DNA from: CAZGKX01 sp964525945
GTDB lineage: Bacteria > Pseudomonadota > Gammaproteobacteria > Legionellales > Legionellaceae
Length of the DNA stretch: 12,165 nucleotides
NCBI GenBank assembly: GCA_964525945.1
Contig: CAZGKX010000067.1
Coordinates: 1 to 12,165, forward strand
Direction: 5' to 3'
Every line of letters starts with the position of its first letter. The stretch's first letter is position 1. This document shows positions 1 through 7,616 of the stretch, in pieces. A model generated the notes under the pieces. It ran no database searches and was not told the DNA's origin. It saw only the letters and a program-made list of their open reading frames with translations. Both the position numbers and the translations under genes were made by a program.

Positions 1-147
1 CGCTTCAATTTGTCGTGCGGTTAAACGTCCGCGTTCCATTGCTTTTAAACCAAATTCACCAAAGCTGATACTGCTACCTCGTAGCGCTAGGCCTCGGTTG
101 CGGCCTTTCATTTGCTTACGGTATTTTGTTCGTTTTGGCTGTAACAT
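1..147 (-). CDS. rplP: 50S ribosomal protein L16, 5' part only
   Basis: L16 is a large-subunit protein that helps organise the A-site region and the peptidyl transferase centre. Only the first 49 codons are present; the rest lies beyond the left edge. Translation begins MLQPKRTKYRKQMKGRNRG and reaches GRLTARQIEA, which are signature L16 segments. The loop reading LALRGSSISFGEFG is one residue longer than the E. coli version and resembles the Pseudomonas form. The ATG at 145-147 is preceded by GAGGG nine bases upstream. The gene follows the rpsC stop by 16 bp, the standard S10-operon order. The window edge falls exactly on a codon boundary. Identity is secure from sequence and context; the C-terminal two thirds cannot be judged. 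Confidence 0.95.
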   Translation of the reverse strand, partial: MLQPKRTKYRKQMKGRNRGLALRGSSISFGEFGLKAMERGRLTARQIEA

Positions 148-163
148 AGTTGTAAACCCTCAC

Positions 164-820
164 TTACTTGCTGCTATCAGCGTTACGGTTTTTTTGTGGA
201 ACGCTTTCGCCTTTAAATATCCAAACCTTTACGCCAATAATGCCATATGTGGTTTTAGACTCAGCAGTACCATAATCAATGTCGGCTTTAAACGTATGTA
301 AAGGAACACGGCCTTCACGATATGTTTCGCTACGTGCGATTTCAGCACCACCTAAACGACCACTTACACAGATTTTAATGCCTTTGGCGCCGGCCTTAAG
401 TGCTGAAGTGACTGCACGCTTCATTGCACGACGGAACATGACACGTTGCTCTAATTGTTGAGCGATGCCTTCTGCGACCAATGTAGAATCAAGATCAGGT
501 TTTTTAACTTCTTCCACGTTCAAGTGGACTGGAACCCCTAATTTAGCTGAAATTTCAGCGCGCAGGCCCTCAATACCACCACCTTTTTTACCAATTAAAA
601 CACCAGGCCGAGCTGTATGAATAGTGACCACAGCATTATTCGCTGGCCTTTCAATTTGAATACGGCTTATTGCTGCGGACATTAATTTTTTCTTTAATTC
701 TTTGCGTAAATTAATATCTTGATTCAACAATTGTGCATAATTTTTTCCTGCAAACCATTTGGAGTTCCAGTCTTTATTTATGCCCAGTCGTATACCGATT
801 GGATTTACTTTTTGTCCCAT
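164..820 (-). CDS. rpsC: 30S ribosomal protein S3
   Basis: S3 sits at the mRNA entry channel of the 30S subunit and contributes to mRNA unwinding and to head assembly. The 218-residue product has the S3 N-terminus MGQKVNPIGIRLGI. A type II KH domain follows, with the loop VLIGKKGGG near residues 74-82. The basic helix FRRAMKRAV holds Arg130, Arg131 and Lys134, matching E. coli Arg131, Arg132 and Lys135, which are implicated in helicase activity. The C-terminal domain carries SGRLGGAEIAR and GVKVWIFKGE. It is 15 residues shorter than E. coli S3; the loss is confined to the variable Lys/Gln-rich tail. The ATG lies two bases after the rplV stop, and its GAGGA Shine-Dalgarno sequence is inside the end of rplV, so coupled translation is likely. 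Confidence 0.98.
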   Translation of the reverse strand: MGQKVNPIGIRLGINKDWNSKWFAGKNYAQLLNQDINLRKELKKKLMSAAISRIQIERPANNAVVTIHTARPGVLIGKKGGGIEGLRAEISAKLGVPVHLNVEEVKKPDLDSTLVAEGIAQQLEQRVMFRRAMKRAVTSALKAGAKGIKICVSGRLGGAEIARSETYREGRVPLHTFKADIDYGTAESKTTYGIIGVKVWIFKGESVPQKNRNADSSK

Positions 821-822
821 TG

Positions 823-1158
823 CTATTCCTCGTCAGACACTATAATGGTGATATGGCTAGTGCGCTTACAAATTCGATTTGCACGCCCTTTAGCACGTGG
901 ACTTACGCGTTTTAAAGTTGTAGCCTCATCCACACAAATCATGCCCACTTTGAGTTCATCAATATCGGCGCCGTTGTTGTTCTCAGCGTTGGCTATTGCA
1001 GATTCCAATAGCTTAAGCATTAATTGTGCGCCTTTTTTAGGCGTGAACTTGAGAACATCAAGTGCAACTGAAACATTCATGTTTCGAATCATATCAGCCA
1101 CCAGTCTACCTTTTTGAGCAGACAAGGGTGCATTTTTTAACTTTGCTGTAACTTCCAT
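823..1158 (-). CDS. rplV: 50S ribosomal protein L22
   Basis: L22 binds all domains of 23S rRNA, and its long beta hairpin lines the narrow part of the peptide exit tunnel. The 111-residue product is near the family's usual 110. It shows the N-terminal AQKGRLVADMIR helix, the LESAIANAENNNGADIDEL segment and the hairpin TLKRVSPRAKGRANRI (about residues 81-96), ending in RTSHITIIVSDEE. The hairpin has no insertion or deletion of the sort linked to macrolide resistance. The ATG at 1156-1158 has AGAGG a few bases upstream. It lies 9 bp after rpsS and 2 bp before rpsC, the usual order in the S10 operon. Confidence 0.98.
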   Translation of the reverse strand: MEVTAKLKNAPLSAQKGRLVADMIRNMNVSVALDVLKFTPKKGAQLMLKLLESAIANAENNNGADIDELKVGMICVDEATTLKRVSPRAKGRANRICKRTSHITIIVSDEE

Positions 1159-1167
1159 CGTCGCCTC

Positions 1168-1446
1168 TTACTTGCCTTTGGCTTTTCTGTCGCCAGAATG
1201 GCCTTTGAATGTACGAGTCATGGCAAACTCACCCAACTTATGACCAACCATGTTGTCTGTGATGTACACAGGCACATGATCTCTACCATTATGAATGGCA
1301 ATGGTTAACCCTATCATTTCAGGGATAACCGTAGAACGTCTAGACCAAGTTTTAATTGGTTTTTTAGACTTTGATGCAATCGATGCCTCTACTTTATTGA
1401 GCAGATGTTGATCGATGAAAGGACCTTTTCTTATAGAACGAGCCAC
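1168..1446 (-). CDS. rpsS: 30S ribosomal protein S19
   Basis: S19 is a head protein of the 30S subunit that pairs with S13 and contacts the A-site tRNA and bridge region. The product is 92 residues, the same as E. coli S19. It contains the family signature from RKGPFIDQHLL through TWSRRSTVIPEMIGLTIAIHNG and VGHKLGEFAMTRTFKGH. The start is GTG (1444-1446): the family begins with M-x-R-S and this codon is followed by Ala-Arg-Ser. AGAGGA lies seven bases upstream at 1454-1459, and no ATG fits. The gene follows rplB after 20 bp and precedes rplV by 9 bp. Confidence 0.98.
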   Translation of the reverse strand: MARSIRKGPFIDQHLLNKVEASIASKSKKPIKTWSRRSTVIPEMIGLTIAIHNGRDHVPVYITDNMVGHKLGEFAMTRTFKGHSGDRKAKGK

Positions 1447-1453
1447 TTTGGTA

Positions 1454-1459
1454 TCCTCT
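1454..1459 (-). promoter_or_regulatory. Shine-Dalgarno site deciding the rpsS GTG start
   Basis: On the minus strand this reads AGAGGA, seven bases before the GTG at 1444-1446. It supports the non-ATG start of rpsS, which the protein family alignment also demands. Confidence 0.8.
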
Positions 1460-1466
1460 TAACTAA

Positions 1467-2294
1467 TTATTTTTTCTTTCGTCTTCTAACAATAAAACGA
1501 TCCGTACGCTTGTTACTTCTTGTCTTATAACCTTTGGTTGGAACACCCCAAGGAGTAACAGGATGACGTCCACCCGATGTGCGCCCTTCACCACCACCAT
1601 GTGGGTGATCAACAGGGTTCATAGCAACACCGCGTACAGTTGGTCGAATACCACGCCATCTCGTTGCACCTGCTTTACCAAGTACACGCAAACTGTGTTC
1701 GCTATTGCTAACTTCACCAATCACCGCACGGCATGACACCAGAACTTTTCGCATCTCGCCAGAGCGTAATTTTAAGGTTGCATAAGCACCTTCTTTAGCA
1801 ACCACTTGTCCACTGCAACCAGCACTACGCAACATTTGCGCGCCTTTACCTGGTTTTAATTCCACGCAATGAATTGTTGTACCCAGTGGAATGTTTTTTA
1901 AGGGCAAGCAATTGCCATTAACGATAGGAGCATCATCGCCACTTTGAACCACGTGACCTGCTTCTACACCAGCAGGTGCGATAATGTAACGTCGTTCGCC
2001 GTCTTTGTAAACAAGCAGAGCAATTAAAGCTGTACGGTTTGGATCGTATTCAATCCGCTCTACGCGCGCTTCGATGCTATCTTTGGTGCGTTTGAAATCG
2101 ATGATTCGATATTGGCTTCGAACACCACCACCAATGTGCCGAACAGTGATCCGACCATTGCTGTTACGTCCACCTGTTTTATTTAGCTTTTCAGTCAAGG
2201 CAGCATGCGGCTTGCCTTTATGAACATGACTATGAACCACACGTATTTCACCGCGTTTACCAGGTGAGGTGGGTTTTGATTTTAATAATGCCAT
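1467..2294 (-). CDS. rplB: 50S ribosomal protein L2
   Basis: L2 is one of the most conserved large-subunit proteins. It is needed for subunit association and for the integrity of the peptidyl transferase centre. The 275-residue product (273 in E. coli) begins MALLKSKPTSPGKR. It contains GGRNSNGRITVRHIGGG in the N-terminal RNA-binding domain, EYDPNRTALIALLVYKDGE in the OB-like fold, and GKAGATRWRGIRPTVRG in the SH3-like domain. The MNPVDHPHGGGEG loop carries the functionally important histidine at residue 230 (His229 in Met-less E. coli numbering). The basic tail is RRRKKK. The ATG is preceded by AAGG. It follows rplW after 11 bp. Nothing is missing or unusual. Confidence 0.98.
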   Translation of the reverse strand: MALLKSKPTSPGKRGEIRVVHSHVHKGKPHAALTEKLNKTGGRNSNGRITVRHIGGGVRSQYRIIDFKRTKDSIEARVERIEYDPNRTALIALLVYKDGERRYIIAPAGVEAGHVVQSGDDAPIVNGNCLPLKNIPLGTTIHCVELKPGKGAQMLRSAGCSGQVVAKEGAYATLKLRSGEMRKVLVSCRAVIGEVSNSEHSLRVLGKAGATRWRGIRPTVRGVAMNPVDHPHGGGEGRTSGGRHPVTPWGVPTKGYKTRSNKRTDRFIVRRRKKK

Positions 2295-2305
2295 CTTAAT
2301 CTACC

Positions 2306-2602
2306 TTATTCTGTCACAGTGAAATCGATATCATAATCTTTATGCAGAGAAACAAATGCTTTTTTCCAGTCACTACGCTTTCCACTTAACTGTTTAAAAC
2401 GTTTTGCCTTTCCTTTTACATTAACAACTGCAACGCTTTTTACTTTGACATTGAACATCAGCTCAACGGCTTGTTTAATTTCACTTTTAGTCGCAGTCTT
2501 TAAAACTTTAAAAGAAAACTGCTTGAACTTCTCAGCCATTACAGTCGCTTTTTCGGAGGTATGAGGTTCTCTAAGAACCATCAAAATTCGCTCAGCATTC
2601 AT
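2306..2602 (-). CDS. rplW: 50S ribosomal protein L23
   Basis: L23 lies at the polypeptide exit and is the docking site for trigger factor and the signal recognition particle. The product is 98 residues (100 in E. coli). It shows the N-terminal MVLREPHTSEKA segment with Glu17, the counterpart of E. coli Glu18 that contacts trigger factor. It also has the ATKSEIKQAVELMFNVKV helix and GKRSDWKKAFVSL near the C-terminus. The ATG overlaps the TGA of rplD by four bases (2599-2602), and the Shine-Dalgarno GAGGAG lies inside the last codons of rplD, so translation is probably coupled. Confidence 0.98.
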   Translation of the reverse strand: MNAERILMVLREPHTSEKATVMAEKFKQFSFKVLKTATKSEIKQAVELMFNVKVKSVAVVNVKGKAKRFKQLSGKRSDWKKAFVSLHKDYDIDFTVTE

Positions 2603-3204
2603 TGTAACTGCTCCTCTAATTTTTTGATGGCATCCTCAGTCATCACCACTTGCTTATAACGTAGCAAGCTAACTGGATCCAATGCGGCAACATCAGTAAT
2701 GTCGTATTGGATTAAATTTCTTGATGCCAAATACTCGAATTCACCCACTTCATTCATCACGATCAGCGCATTCGCCACTTTCAAGTCATTCATTTTATTA
2801 ACGAAATCCTTGGTTTTAGCCGTTGCACACTGAAAATCACTGACAATAACAAGGTTACCAGTGCGGTGAAGCTCGGAGATTATACTACGCATTGCGCGTT
2901 TGTACATTTTTTTATTAAGTTTTTGTGAATAATCTCGCTTTTTAGAAGCAAACGTCACACCACCTGAGCGCCAAATTGGGCTTCGGATCGTACCAGCACG
3001 CGCTCGGCCCGTACCTTTTTGGTTCCAAGGCTTTCTGCCGCCGCCGCGTACTTCAGAGCGAGTTTTTTGTGCGCTGTTGCCACTGCGCGCATTATTCATG
3101 AAGGTTACAACCGCTTGATGGATTAAGCCTTCGTTGTAATTGTAATTAAATACATCAGGATTTACATTGACCTGCGATTTAGTGTCTAGTGTTGTTAGTT
3201 CCAT
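2599..3204 (-). CDS. rplD: 50S ribosomal protein L4
   Basis: L4 is an early-assembly protein whose extended loop reaches into the peptide exit tunnel; in E. coli it also represses its own S10 operon. The 201-residue product equals the E. coli length. The tunnel loop GGGRKPWNQKGTGRARAG (about 54-71) keeps Lys63, the macrolide-associated position. It is followed by IRSPIWRSGGVTF and the KLNKKMYKRAMRSI helix. The start ATG shares its A with the TAA stop of rplC (TAATG at 3202-3206), and the end overlaps rplW by four bases. It is a candidate autoregulator, but the leader that E. coli L4 acts on is absent before rpsJ here. Confidence 0.98.
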   Translation of the reverse strand: MELTTLDTKSQVNVNPDVFNYNYNEGLIHQAVVTFMNNARSGNSAQKTRSEVRGGGRKPWNQKGTGRARAGTIRSPIWRSGGVTFASKKRDYSQKLNKKMYKRAMRSIISELHRTGNLVIVSDFQCATAKTKDFVNKMNDLKVANALIVMNEVGEFEYLASRNLIQYDITDVAALDPVSLLRYKQVVMTEDAIKKLEEQLQ

Positions 3205-3851
3205 TATTTGCCCCCTTCTTTTTTCTCTGCGGGCTTGATTTCAACTCTTGCGCCAGGCGCACCAGGAATAGCACCTTTAATCAAAAGAAGATTTCTTTCA
3301 GCGTCAACTCGCACCAATTCCAATGTTTGAACTGTGCAACGAACATTACCTAAATGACCCGCCATTTTTTTGCCTTTAAAAACTCGGCCTGGTGTTTGGT
3401 TTTGCCCAATGGAACCTGGAACCCTGTGTGAACGGGAGTTACCATGTGTTGCATCTTGGGTACGAAAATTGTGTCGTTTGACTGTACCTGCAAAACCTTT
3501 ACCTTTAGAGTGCGCAGAAACATCAACGAATTGACCTTCATCAAATACGTCAGCTACTGCAAGAAGTTGTCCTGCTGTGAATTGATCAATTGAATCAACT
3601 CTAAATTCGCACAACATATCTCCAGCTTCAATTTCAGCTTTTGCAAAATGGCCTGCCATGGGCTTGCTGACTCTGCTGCTTTTTTTAGTGCCACCAGTTA
3701 GCTGCACAGCTAAATAGCCATCACTTTCAATGCTTTTTAATTGCGAAACGCGATTAGGATGAACCTCTACTACAGAAACGGGAATTGATATTCCATCTGC
3801 AGTAAATACTCGCGTCATACCGATTTTACGGCCTAACAAACCGATTGTCAT
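3204..3851 (-). CDS. rplC: 50S ribosomal protein L3
   Basis: L3 initiates 50S assembly and its central extension approaches the peptidyl transferase centre. The product is 215 residues against 209 in E. coli; the extra length is one residue near the N-terminus plus a Lys/Glu/Gly-rich tail ending KKEGGK. Diagnostic stretches are IGLLGRKIGMTRVF, SKGKGFAGTVKRHNFRTQD and HRVPGSIGQNQTPG. The last includes Gln152, equivalent to the E. coli Gln150 methylated by PrmB. The ATG has GAGG seven bases upstream. The spacer before it is 105 bp, much longer than any other in the left part of the window, so rplC may have its own control element. Confidence 0.98.
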   Translation of the reverse strand: MTIGLLGRKIGMTRVFTADGISIPVSVVEVHPNRVSQLKSIESDGYLAVQLTGGTKKSSRVSKPMAGHFAKAEIEAGDMLCEFRVDSIDQFTAGQLLAVADVFDEGQFVDVSAHSKGKGFAGTVKRHNFRTQDATHGNSRSHRVPGSIGQNQTPGRVFKGKKMAGHLGNVRCTVQTLELVRVDAERNLLLIKGAIPGAPGARVEIKPAEKKEGGK

Positions 3852-3956
3852 TGTAACACCTCGTTAATATCCTGTTTCGTCTAAAGACTAATTATCTGGG
3901 CCTTAGATTGATGCCGCGCAATTTAAAAATTTTACGGCATGCATACTCGTTCAATG
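3852..3956 (-). promoter_or_regulatory. rpsJ-rplC spacer with two potential hairpins
   Basis: This 105-bp non-coding stretch separates rpsJ from rplC, whereas the downstream neighbours touch, overlap or lie within 20 bp. In the transcript two stems can be drawn. The first is AUGCCG with CGGCAU (positions 3935-3940 and 3911-3916) around an AT-rich 18-nt loop. The second is UCUAAGG with CUUUAGA (3901-3907 and 3880-3886), seven pairs including one G-U. The first stem has no following U-run, so it is not an intrinsic terminator. No promoter with good -35 and -10 boxes and proper spacing was found. A regulatory leader for the L3-L4-L23-L2 genes is an inference from length and folding only. Confidence 0.35.
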
Positions 3957-4277
3957 TTAGTTATCGTCTAAACTAATTTGAACATCTACTCCAGCTGCCA
4001 AATCAAGCTTCATAAGAGCATCAACAGTTTTTTCAGTCGGATTCACAATTACAACCAATCGTTTGTGAGTACGTATCTCATATTGATCTTGAGCATCTTT
4101 ATTAACATGCGGAGATATGAGTACTGAAAACTTCTCTTTTCGAACTGGCAAAGGAATTGGACCACGAACTTGTGCGCCTGTGCGCTTAGCCGTATCCACA
4201 ATTTCACGTGTTGATACGTCAATCATTCTGTGATCAAATGACTTAAGACGAATTTTAATGTTCTGATTATTGCTCAT
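3957..4277 (-). CDS. rpsJ: 30S ribosomal protein S10 (NusE)
   Basis: S10 is a head protein of the 30S subunit and, as NusE, a partner of NusB and NusG in transcription antitermination. The 106-residue product (103 in E. coli) contains IKIRLKSFDHRMID, AKRTGAQVRGPIPLP, VLISPHVNKDAQDQYEIRTH and the C-terminal MKLDLAAGVDVQIS. The ATG lies only 5 bp after the tuf stop. The ribosome binding site is weak (CGAG inside the last tuf codons), so reinitiation after tuf is likely. There is no room for an E. coli-type S10 leader upstream. Downstream lies the 105-bp spacer before rplC. Confidence 0.98.
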   Translation of the reverse strand: MSNNQNIKIRLKSFDHRMIDVSTREIVDTAKRTGAQVRGPIPLPVRKEKFSVLISPHVNKDAQDQYEIRTHKRLVVIVNPTEKTVDALMKLDLAAGVDVQISLDDN

Positions 4278-4282
4278 TATTA

Positions 4283-5473
4283 TTACTCGATGATTTTAGC
4301 GACAACACCGGCACCGACAGTTCGGCCACCTTCCCGTATAGCGAAACGCAAACCTTCATCCATCGCAATCGGTGCATGGAGGTTGACAACCAATTGCACG
4401 TTGTCTCCTGGCATAACCATTTCAATGCCTTCTGGCAAATCGCAAGTACCTGTTACGTCAGTTGTTCTGAAATAGAACTGCGGACGGTAACCGTTGAAAA
4501 ATGGCGTATGACGACCACCTTCATCTTTTGATAACACGTACACTTCTGCTTCAAACTTCGTGTGAGGTTTGATTGAACCTGGTTTTGCTAACACTTGACC
4601 GCGTTCAACGTCATCTCGTTTCGTACCACGTAACAACACACCTACGTTGTCTCCAGCACGGCCTTCATCAAGCAGTTTGCGGAACATTTCAACGCCTGTG
4701 CACGTCGTTTTAACCGTGTCACGAATACCTACAATTTCGACTTCCTCACCTACTTTAACAATACCGCTCTCAACTCGACCTGTGACCACTGTGCCACGAC
4801 CAGAAATAGAGAACACATCTTCGATAGGTAACAAGAAGCTTTTATCGATGTTACGAACAGGTTCAGGAATGTATGAATCCATTGTCTCAACCAATTTTTC
4901 AATCGATGGAACACCGATGTCACTCGTGTCGCCTTCCAACGCTTTCAACGCTGAACCAATCACGATAGGTGTATCGTCGCCAGGGAAGTCATACGAACTT
5001 AACAAGTCACGTACTTCCATTTCAACCAATTCCAGCAATTCTGCATCGTCAACCATGTCCGCTTTGTTCAGGTAAACAACCAAGAATGGAACACCAACTT
5101 GACGCGATAATAAAATGTGCTCGCGTGTTTGTGGCATTGGACCATCAGCTGCTGACACAACCAATATTCCACCGTCCATTTGCGCCGCACCTGTGATCAT
5201 GTTTTTTACATAATCCGCGTGGCCTGGGCAATCAACGTGAGCATAATGGCGATTCGCAGATTCGTATTCAACGTGAGCTGTAGAAATGGTAATCCCACGG
5301 GCACGCTCTTCAGGTGCCGCATCAATTTGATCGTACGCTTTCGCTGTACCACCAAATTTCTTTGCCATAATTGTCGTTATTGCCGCCGTTAACGTAGTCT
5401 TACCATGGTCAACGTGACCAATCGTTCCCACATTCACGTGGGGCTTTTTACGCTCAAACTTTTCCTTCGCCAT
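4283..5473 (-). CDS. tuf: Elongation factor Tu
   Basis: EF-Tu is a GTPase that delivers aminoacyl-tRNA to the ribosomal A site. The 396-residue product has the full GTP-binding set: GHVDHGKT at 19-26, the switch I RGITI at 59-63, DCPGH at 81-85 with catalytic His85, NKAD at 136-139 and SAL at 174-176. Domains II and III follow, with FSISGRGTVVTGRVESG, RGTKRDDVERGQVL and the C-terminal GGRTVGAGVVAKI. The ATG is preceded by GAGG seven bases upstream, 29 bp after fusA. The first switch region and tRNA-binding surface look intact. Many Gammaproteobacteria have a second tuf copy near secE; the window cannot show whether one exists here. Confidence 0.98.
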   Translation of the reverse strand: MAKEKFERKKPHVNVGTIGHVDHGKTTLTAAITTIMAKKFGGTAKAYDQIDAAPEERARGITISTAHVEYESANRHYAHVDCPGHADYVKNMITGAAQMDGGILVVSAADGPMPQTREHILLSRQVGVPFLVVYLNKADMVDDAELLELVEMEVRDLLSSYDFPGDDTPIVIGSALKALEGDTSDIGVPSIEKLVETMDSYIPEPVRNIDKSFLLPIEDVFSISGRGTVVTGRVESGIVKVGEEVEIVGIRDTVKTTCTGVEMFRKLLDEGRAGDNVGVLLRGTKRDDVERGQVLAKPGSIKPHTKFEAEVYVLSKDEGGRHTPFFNGYRPQFYFRTTDVTGTCDLPEGIEMVMPGDNVQLVVNLHAPIAMDEGLRFAIREGGRTVGAGVVAKIIE

Positions 5474-5502
5474 TTCAATACCTCATTAACTTTTGTTAAA
5501 CT

Positions 5503-7590
5503 TTATTGTTTCTTGATAATCGCTTCAGCTATATTGGCTGGAGCTTCTGAGTATTTCGCAAACTCCATGGTATAAGTGGCTCGACCCTGGGTTGCTGAAC
5601 GAAGGTCAGTTGAATAGCCAAACATTTCAGCCAATGGCACTTCTGCGCGAATAACGCGTCCAGCAGGAGACTCGTCCATCCCTTGCAACATACCACGACG
5701 GCGACTCAGATCACCCATAACGTCACCCATGTATTCTTCTGGAGTGACCACTTCAACACTCATAATAGGCTCAAGCAGTACGGGACTTGCTTTTTGCGCG
5801 CCTTGTTTAAAGCCAATCGAACCAGCAATTTTGAACGCCATTTCACTGGAGTCAACTTCGTGGAACGAGCCATCAAACAAAGTTACTTTCACGTCTACCA
5901 CTGGATAGCCAGCGATAACACCGTTCTGTAATTGCTCTTGAATCCCTTTATCAACGGCAGGGATATATTCTTTTGGAACGACACCACCAACAATGGCATT
6001 GACAAATTCATAGCCTACGCCACGGTCTTGGGGTTCAATTTTCAGCCAAACATGGCCATATTGACCACGACCACCGGACTGACGAACAAATTTACCTTCT
6101 TGTTCAACGGCCTTTTTAATGGACTCACGATAAGCCACTTGTGGTTTACCAACGTTTGCTTCAACCAAAAATTCACGGCGCATACGATCAACGATGATTT
6201 CCAAATGCAACTCACCCATACCTTGGATGATTGTTTGACCAGATTCTTCGTCGGTATGAACACGGAACGATGGATCTTCTTGCGCCAATTTTCCTAAGGC
6301 AACTGACATTTTTTCTTGGTCAGCTTTAGTTCGCGGCTCGACCGCTACAGCAATAACTGGATCTGGAAAATCCATACGCTCTAACGTGATAATGTTATTG
6401 ATATCACACAGCGTATCGCCAGTTGTTACCGTTTTTAAACCAACAGCCGCGGCAATGTCGCCAGCTCTTACTTCTTTAATTTCCTCTCGAGAGTTGGCGT
6501 GCATTTGTAAAAGACGACCAATACGCTCTTTTTTACCTTTCACAGGGTTATACACTGTATCACCACATTTCACGACACCTGAATAAGCGCGAAAATAAGT
6601 GAGTGTTCCTACAAATGGGTCCGTAGCAATTTTGAACGCAAGTGCAGAGAAAGGCTCATCATAACCTGTTTTACGATGTGCTTCTTCCCCATCTTCGTCA
6701 ACGCCGTTAATAGCAGGAACGTCAATCGGAGCAGGTAAGAAATCAATTACACCATCCAGAACCGCTTGCACACCTTTGTTCTTAAAGGCTGAGCCACAAA
6801 ACACTGGAACAATTTGATTAGCAATCGTACGAGCACGAAGTGCCTCTTTAATTTCTTTTTCGCTAAACGCTATACCTTCAAGGTATTTTTCCATCAATTC
6901 TTCAGAATGTTCAGCAGCAGCTTCGATAATGGCCGAGCGCAGCTCAACACATTCATCATACATTTCAGCAGGAATATCTGCATATTCAAACGTCATGCCT
7001 TTACTTTCTTCATCCCAGAAAATCGCCTTCATTTTAATCAGGTCAACCACACCTTTAAATGTTTCTTCAGCACCAATCGGCATTTGGACAATAACCGGGC
7101 AAGAACCAAGACGTTGTTTAATTTGAACCACAACGCGTTTGAAATTAGCGCCCATGCGGTCCATTTTATTCACGAATACAATGCGTGGTACGCCGTACTT
7201 ATCAGACTGCCGCCACACGGTTTCTGATTGGGGTTCTACGCCCGATACTGAGTCAAATACAACCACAGCACCATCAAGAACACGCAATGAACGCTCAACT
7301 TCAATCATAAAGTCGACGTGTCCTGGCGTATCAATGATGTTGATACGGTGACGAGGATATTGTTTGTCCATTCCGGACCAGTAGCACGTTGTCGCAGCGG
7401 AGGTAATAGTAATTCCGCGCTCTTGCTCTTGGACCATCCAATCCATGGTTGCAGCACCATCATGCACTTCACCAATCTTGTGTGAAGTACCTGTGTAAAA
7501 CAAAACACGTTCTGTCGTCGTCGTCTTTCCCGCATCAACGTGTGCTGCAATGCCGATGTTGCGGTATAATTCTAAAGATGTAGTTGACAC
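5503..7590 (-). CDS. fusA: Elongation factor G
   Basis: EF-G is the GTPase that drives translocation and, with ribosome recycling factor, splits post-termination ribosomes. The 695-residue product (704 in E. coli) carries AHVDAGKT at 16-23, RGITITSAAT in switch I, DTPGH at 87-91 and NKMD at 141-144, then domains II to V. SGGRGQYGH lies in domain IV, and the domain IV tip FHEVDSSEMAF includes His577, the counterpart of E. coli His583. GDLSRRRGM lies in domain V. The start is GTG at 7588-7590, chosen because AGAGGA lies six bases upstream and the family's conserved YRNIGI follows within ten codons; no ATG fits. It sits 26 bp after rpsG. Confidence 0.98.
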   Translation of the reverse strand: MSTTSLELYRNIGIAAHVDAGKTTTTERVLFYTGTSHKIGEVHDGAATMDWMVQEQERGITITSAATTCYWSGMDKQYPRHRINIIDTPGHVDFMIEVERSLRVLDGAVVVFDSVSGVEPQSETVWRQSDKYGVPRIVFVNKMDRMGANFKRVVVQIKQRLGSCPVIVQMPIGAEETFKGVVDLIKMKAIFWDEESKGMTFEYADIPAEMYDECVELRSAIIEAAAEHSEELMEKYLEGIAFSEKEIKEALRARTIANQIVPVFCGSAFKNKGVQAVLDGVIDFLPAPIDVPAINGVDEDGEEAHRKTGYDEPFSALAFKIATDPFVGTLTYFRAYSGVVKCGDTVYNPVKGKKERIGRLLQMHANSREEIKEVRAGDIAAAVGLKTVTTGDTLCDINNIITLERMDFPDPVIAVAVEPRTKADQEKMSVALGKLAQEDPSFRVHTDEESGQTIIQGMGELHLEIIVDRMRREFLVEANVGKPQVAYRESIKKAVEQEGKFVRQSGGRGQYGHVWLKIEPQDRGVGYEFVNAIVGGVVPKEYIPAVDKGIQEQLQNGVIAGYPVVDVKVTLFDGSFHEVDSSEMAFKIAGSIGFKQGAQKASPVLLEPIMSVEVVTPEEYMGDVMGDLSRRRGMLQGMDESPAGRVIRAEVPLAEMFGYSTDLRSATQGRATYTMEFAKYSEAPANIAEAIIKKQ

Positions 7591-7596
7591 GAGTTT

Positions 7597-7602
7597 TCCT
7601 CT
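7597..7602 (-). promoter_or_regulatory. Shine-Dalgarno site deciding the fusA GTG start
   Basis: On the minus strand this reads AGAGGA, six bases before the GTG at 7588-7590, in the 26-bp spacer between rpsG and fusA. It is the only good ribosome binding site near the start of the conserved reading frame. Confidence 0.8.
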
Positions 7603-7616
7603 TTAGTACTTGGCTT

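Noticed and set aside
719..1117. 132-codon open frame on the plus strand opposite rpsC and rplV
   Set aside because: It is antisense to two well-conserved ribosomal protein genes, matches no family I recognise, and has no supporting ribosome binding site or context.
3880..3956. Internal promoter before rplC
   Set aside because: Candidate -10 boxes (TAAAAT, GATAAT) lie 14 or 19 bases from weak -35-like boxes (TTGAAC, TTGCGC). Neither pair has both good matches and good spacing.
4647..5075. 142-codon plus-strand open frame opposite tuf
   Set aside because: It is a shadow of the conserved EF-Tu coding sequence; its Ser/Thr-rich composition follows from the complement of tuf codons.
6814..7227. 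137-codon plus-strand open frame opposite fusA
   Set aside because: It is a shadow of EF-G codons, with Phe/Asn/His-rich composition and no domain.
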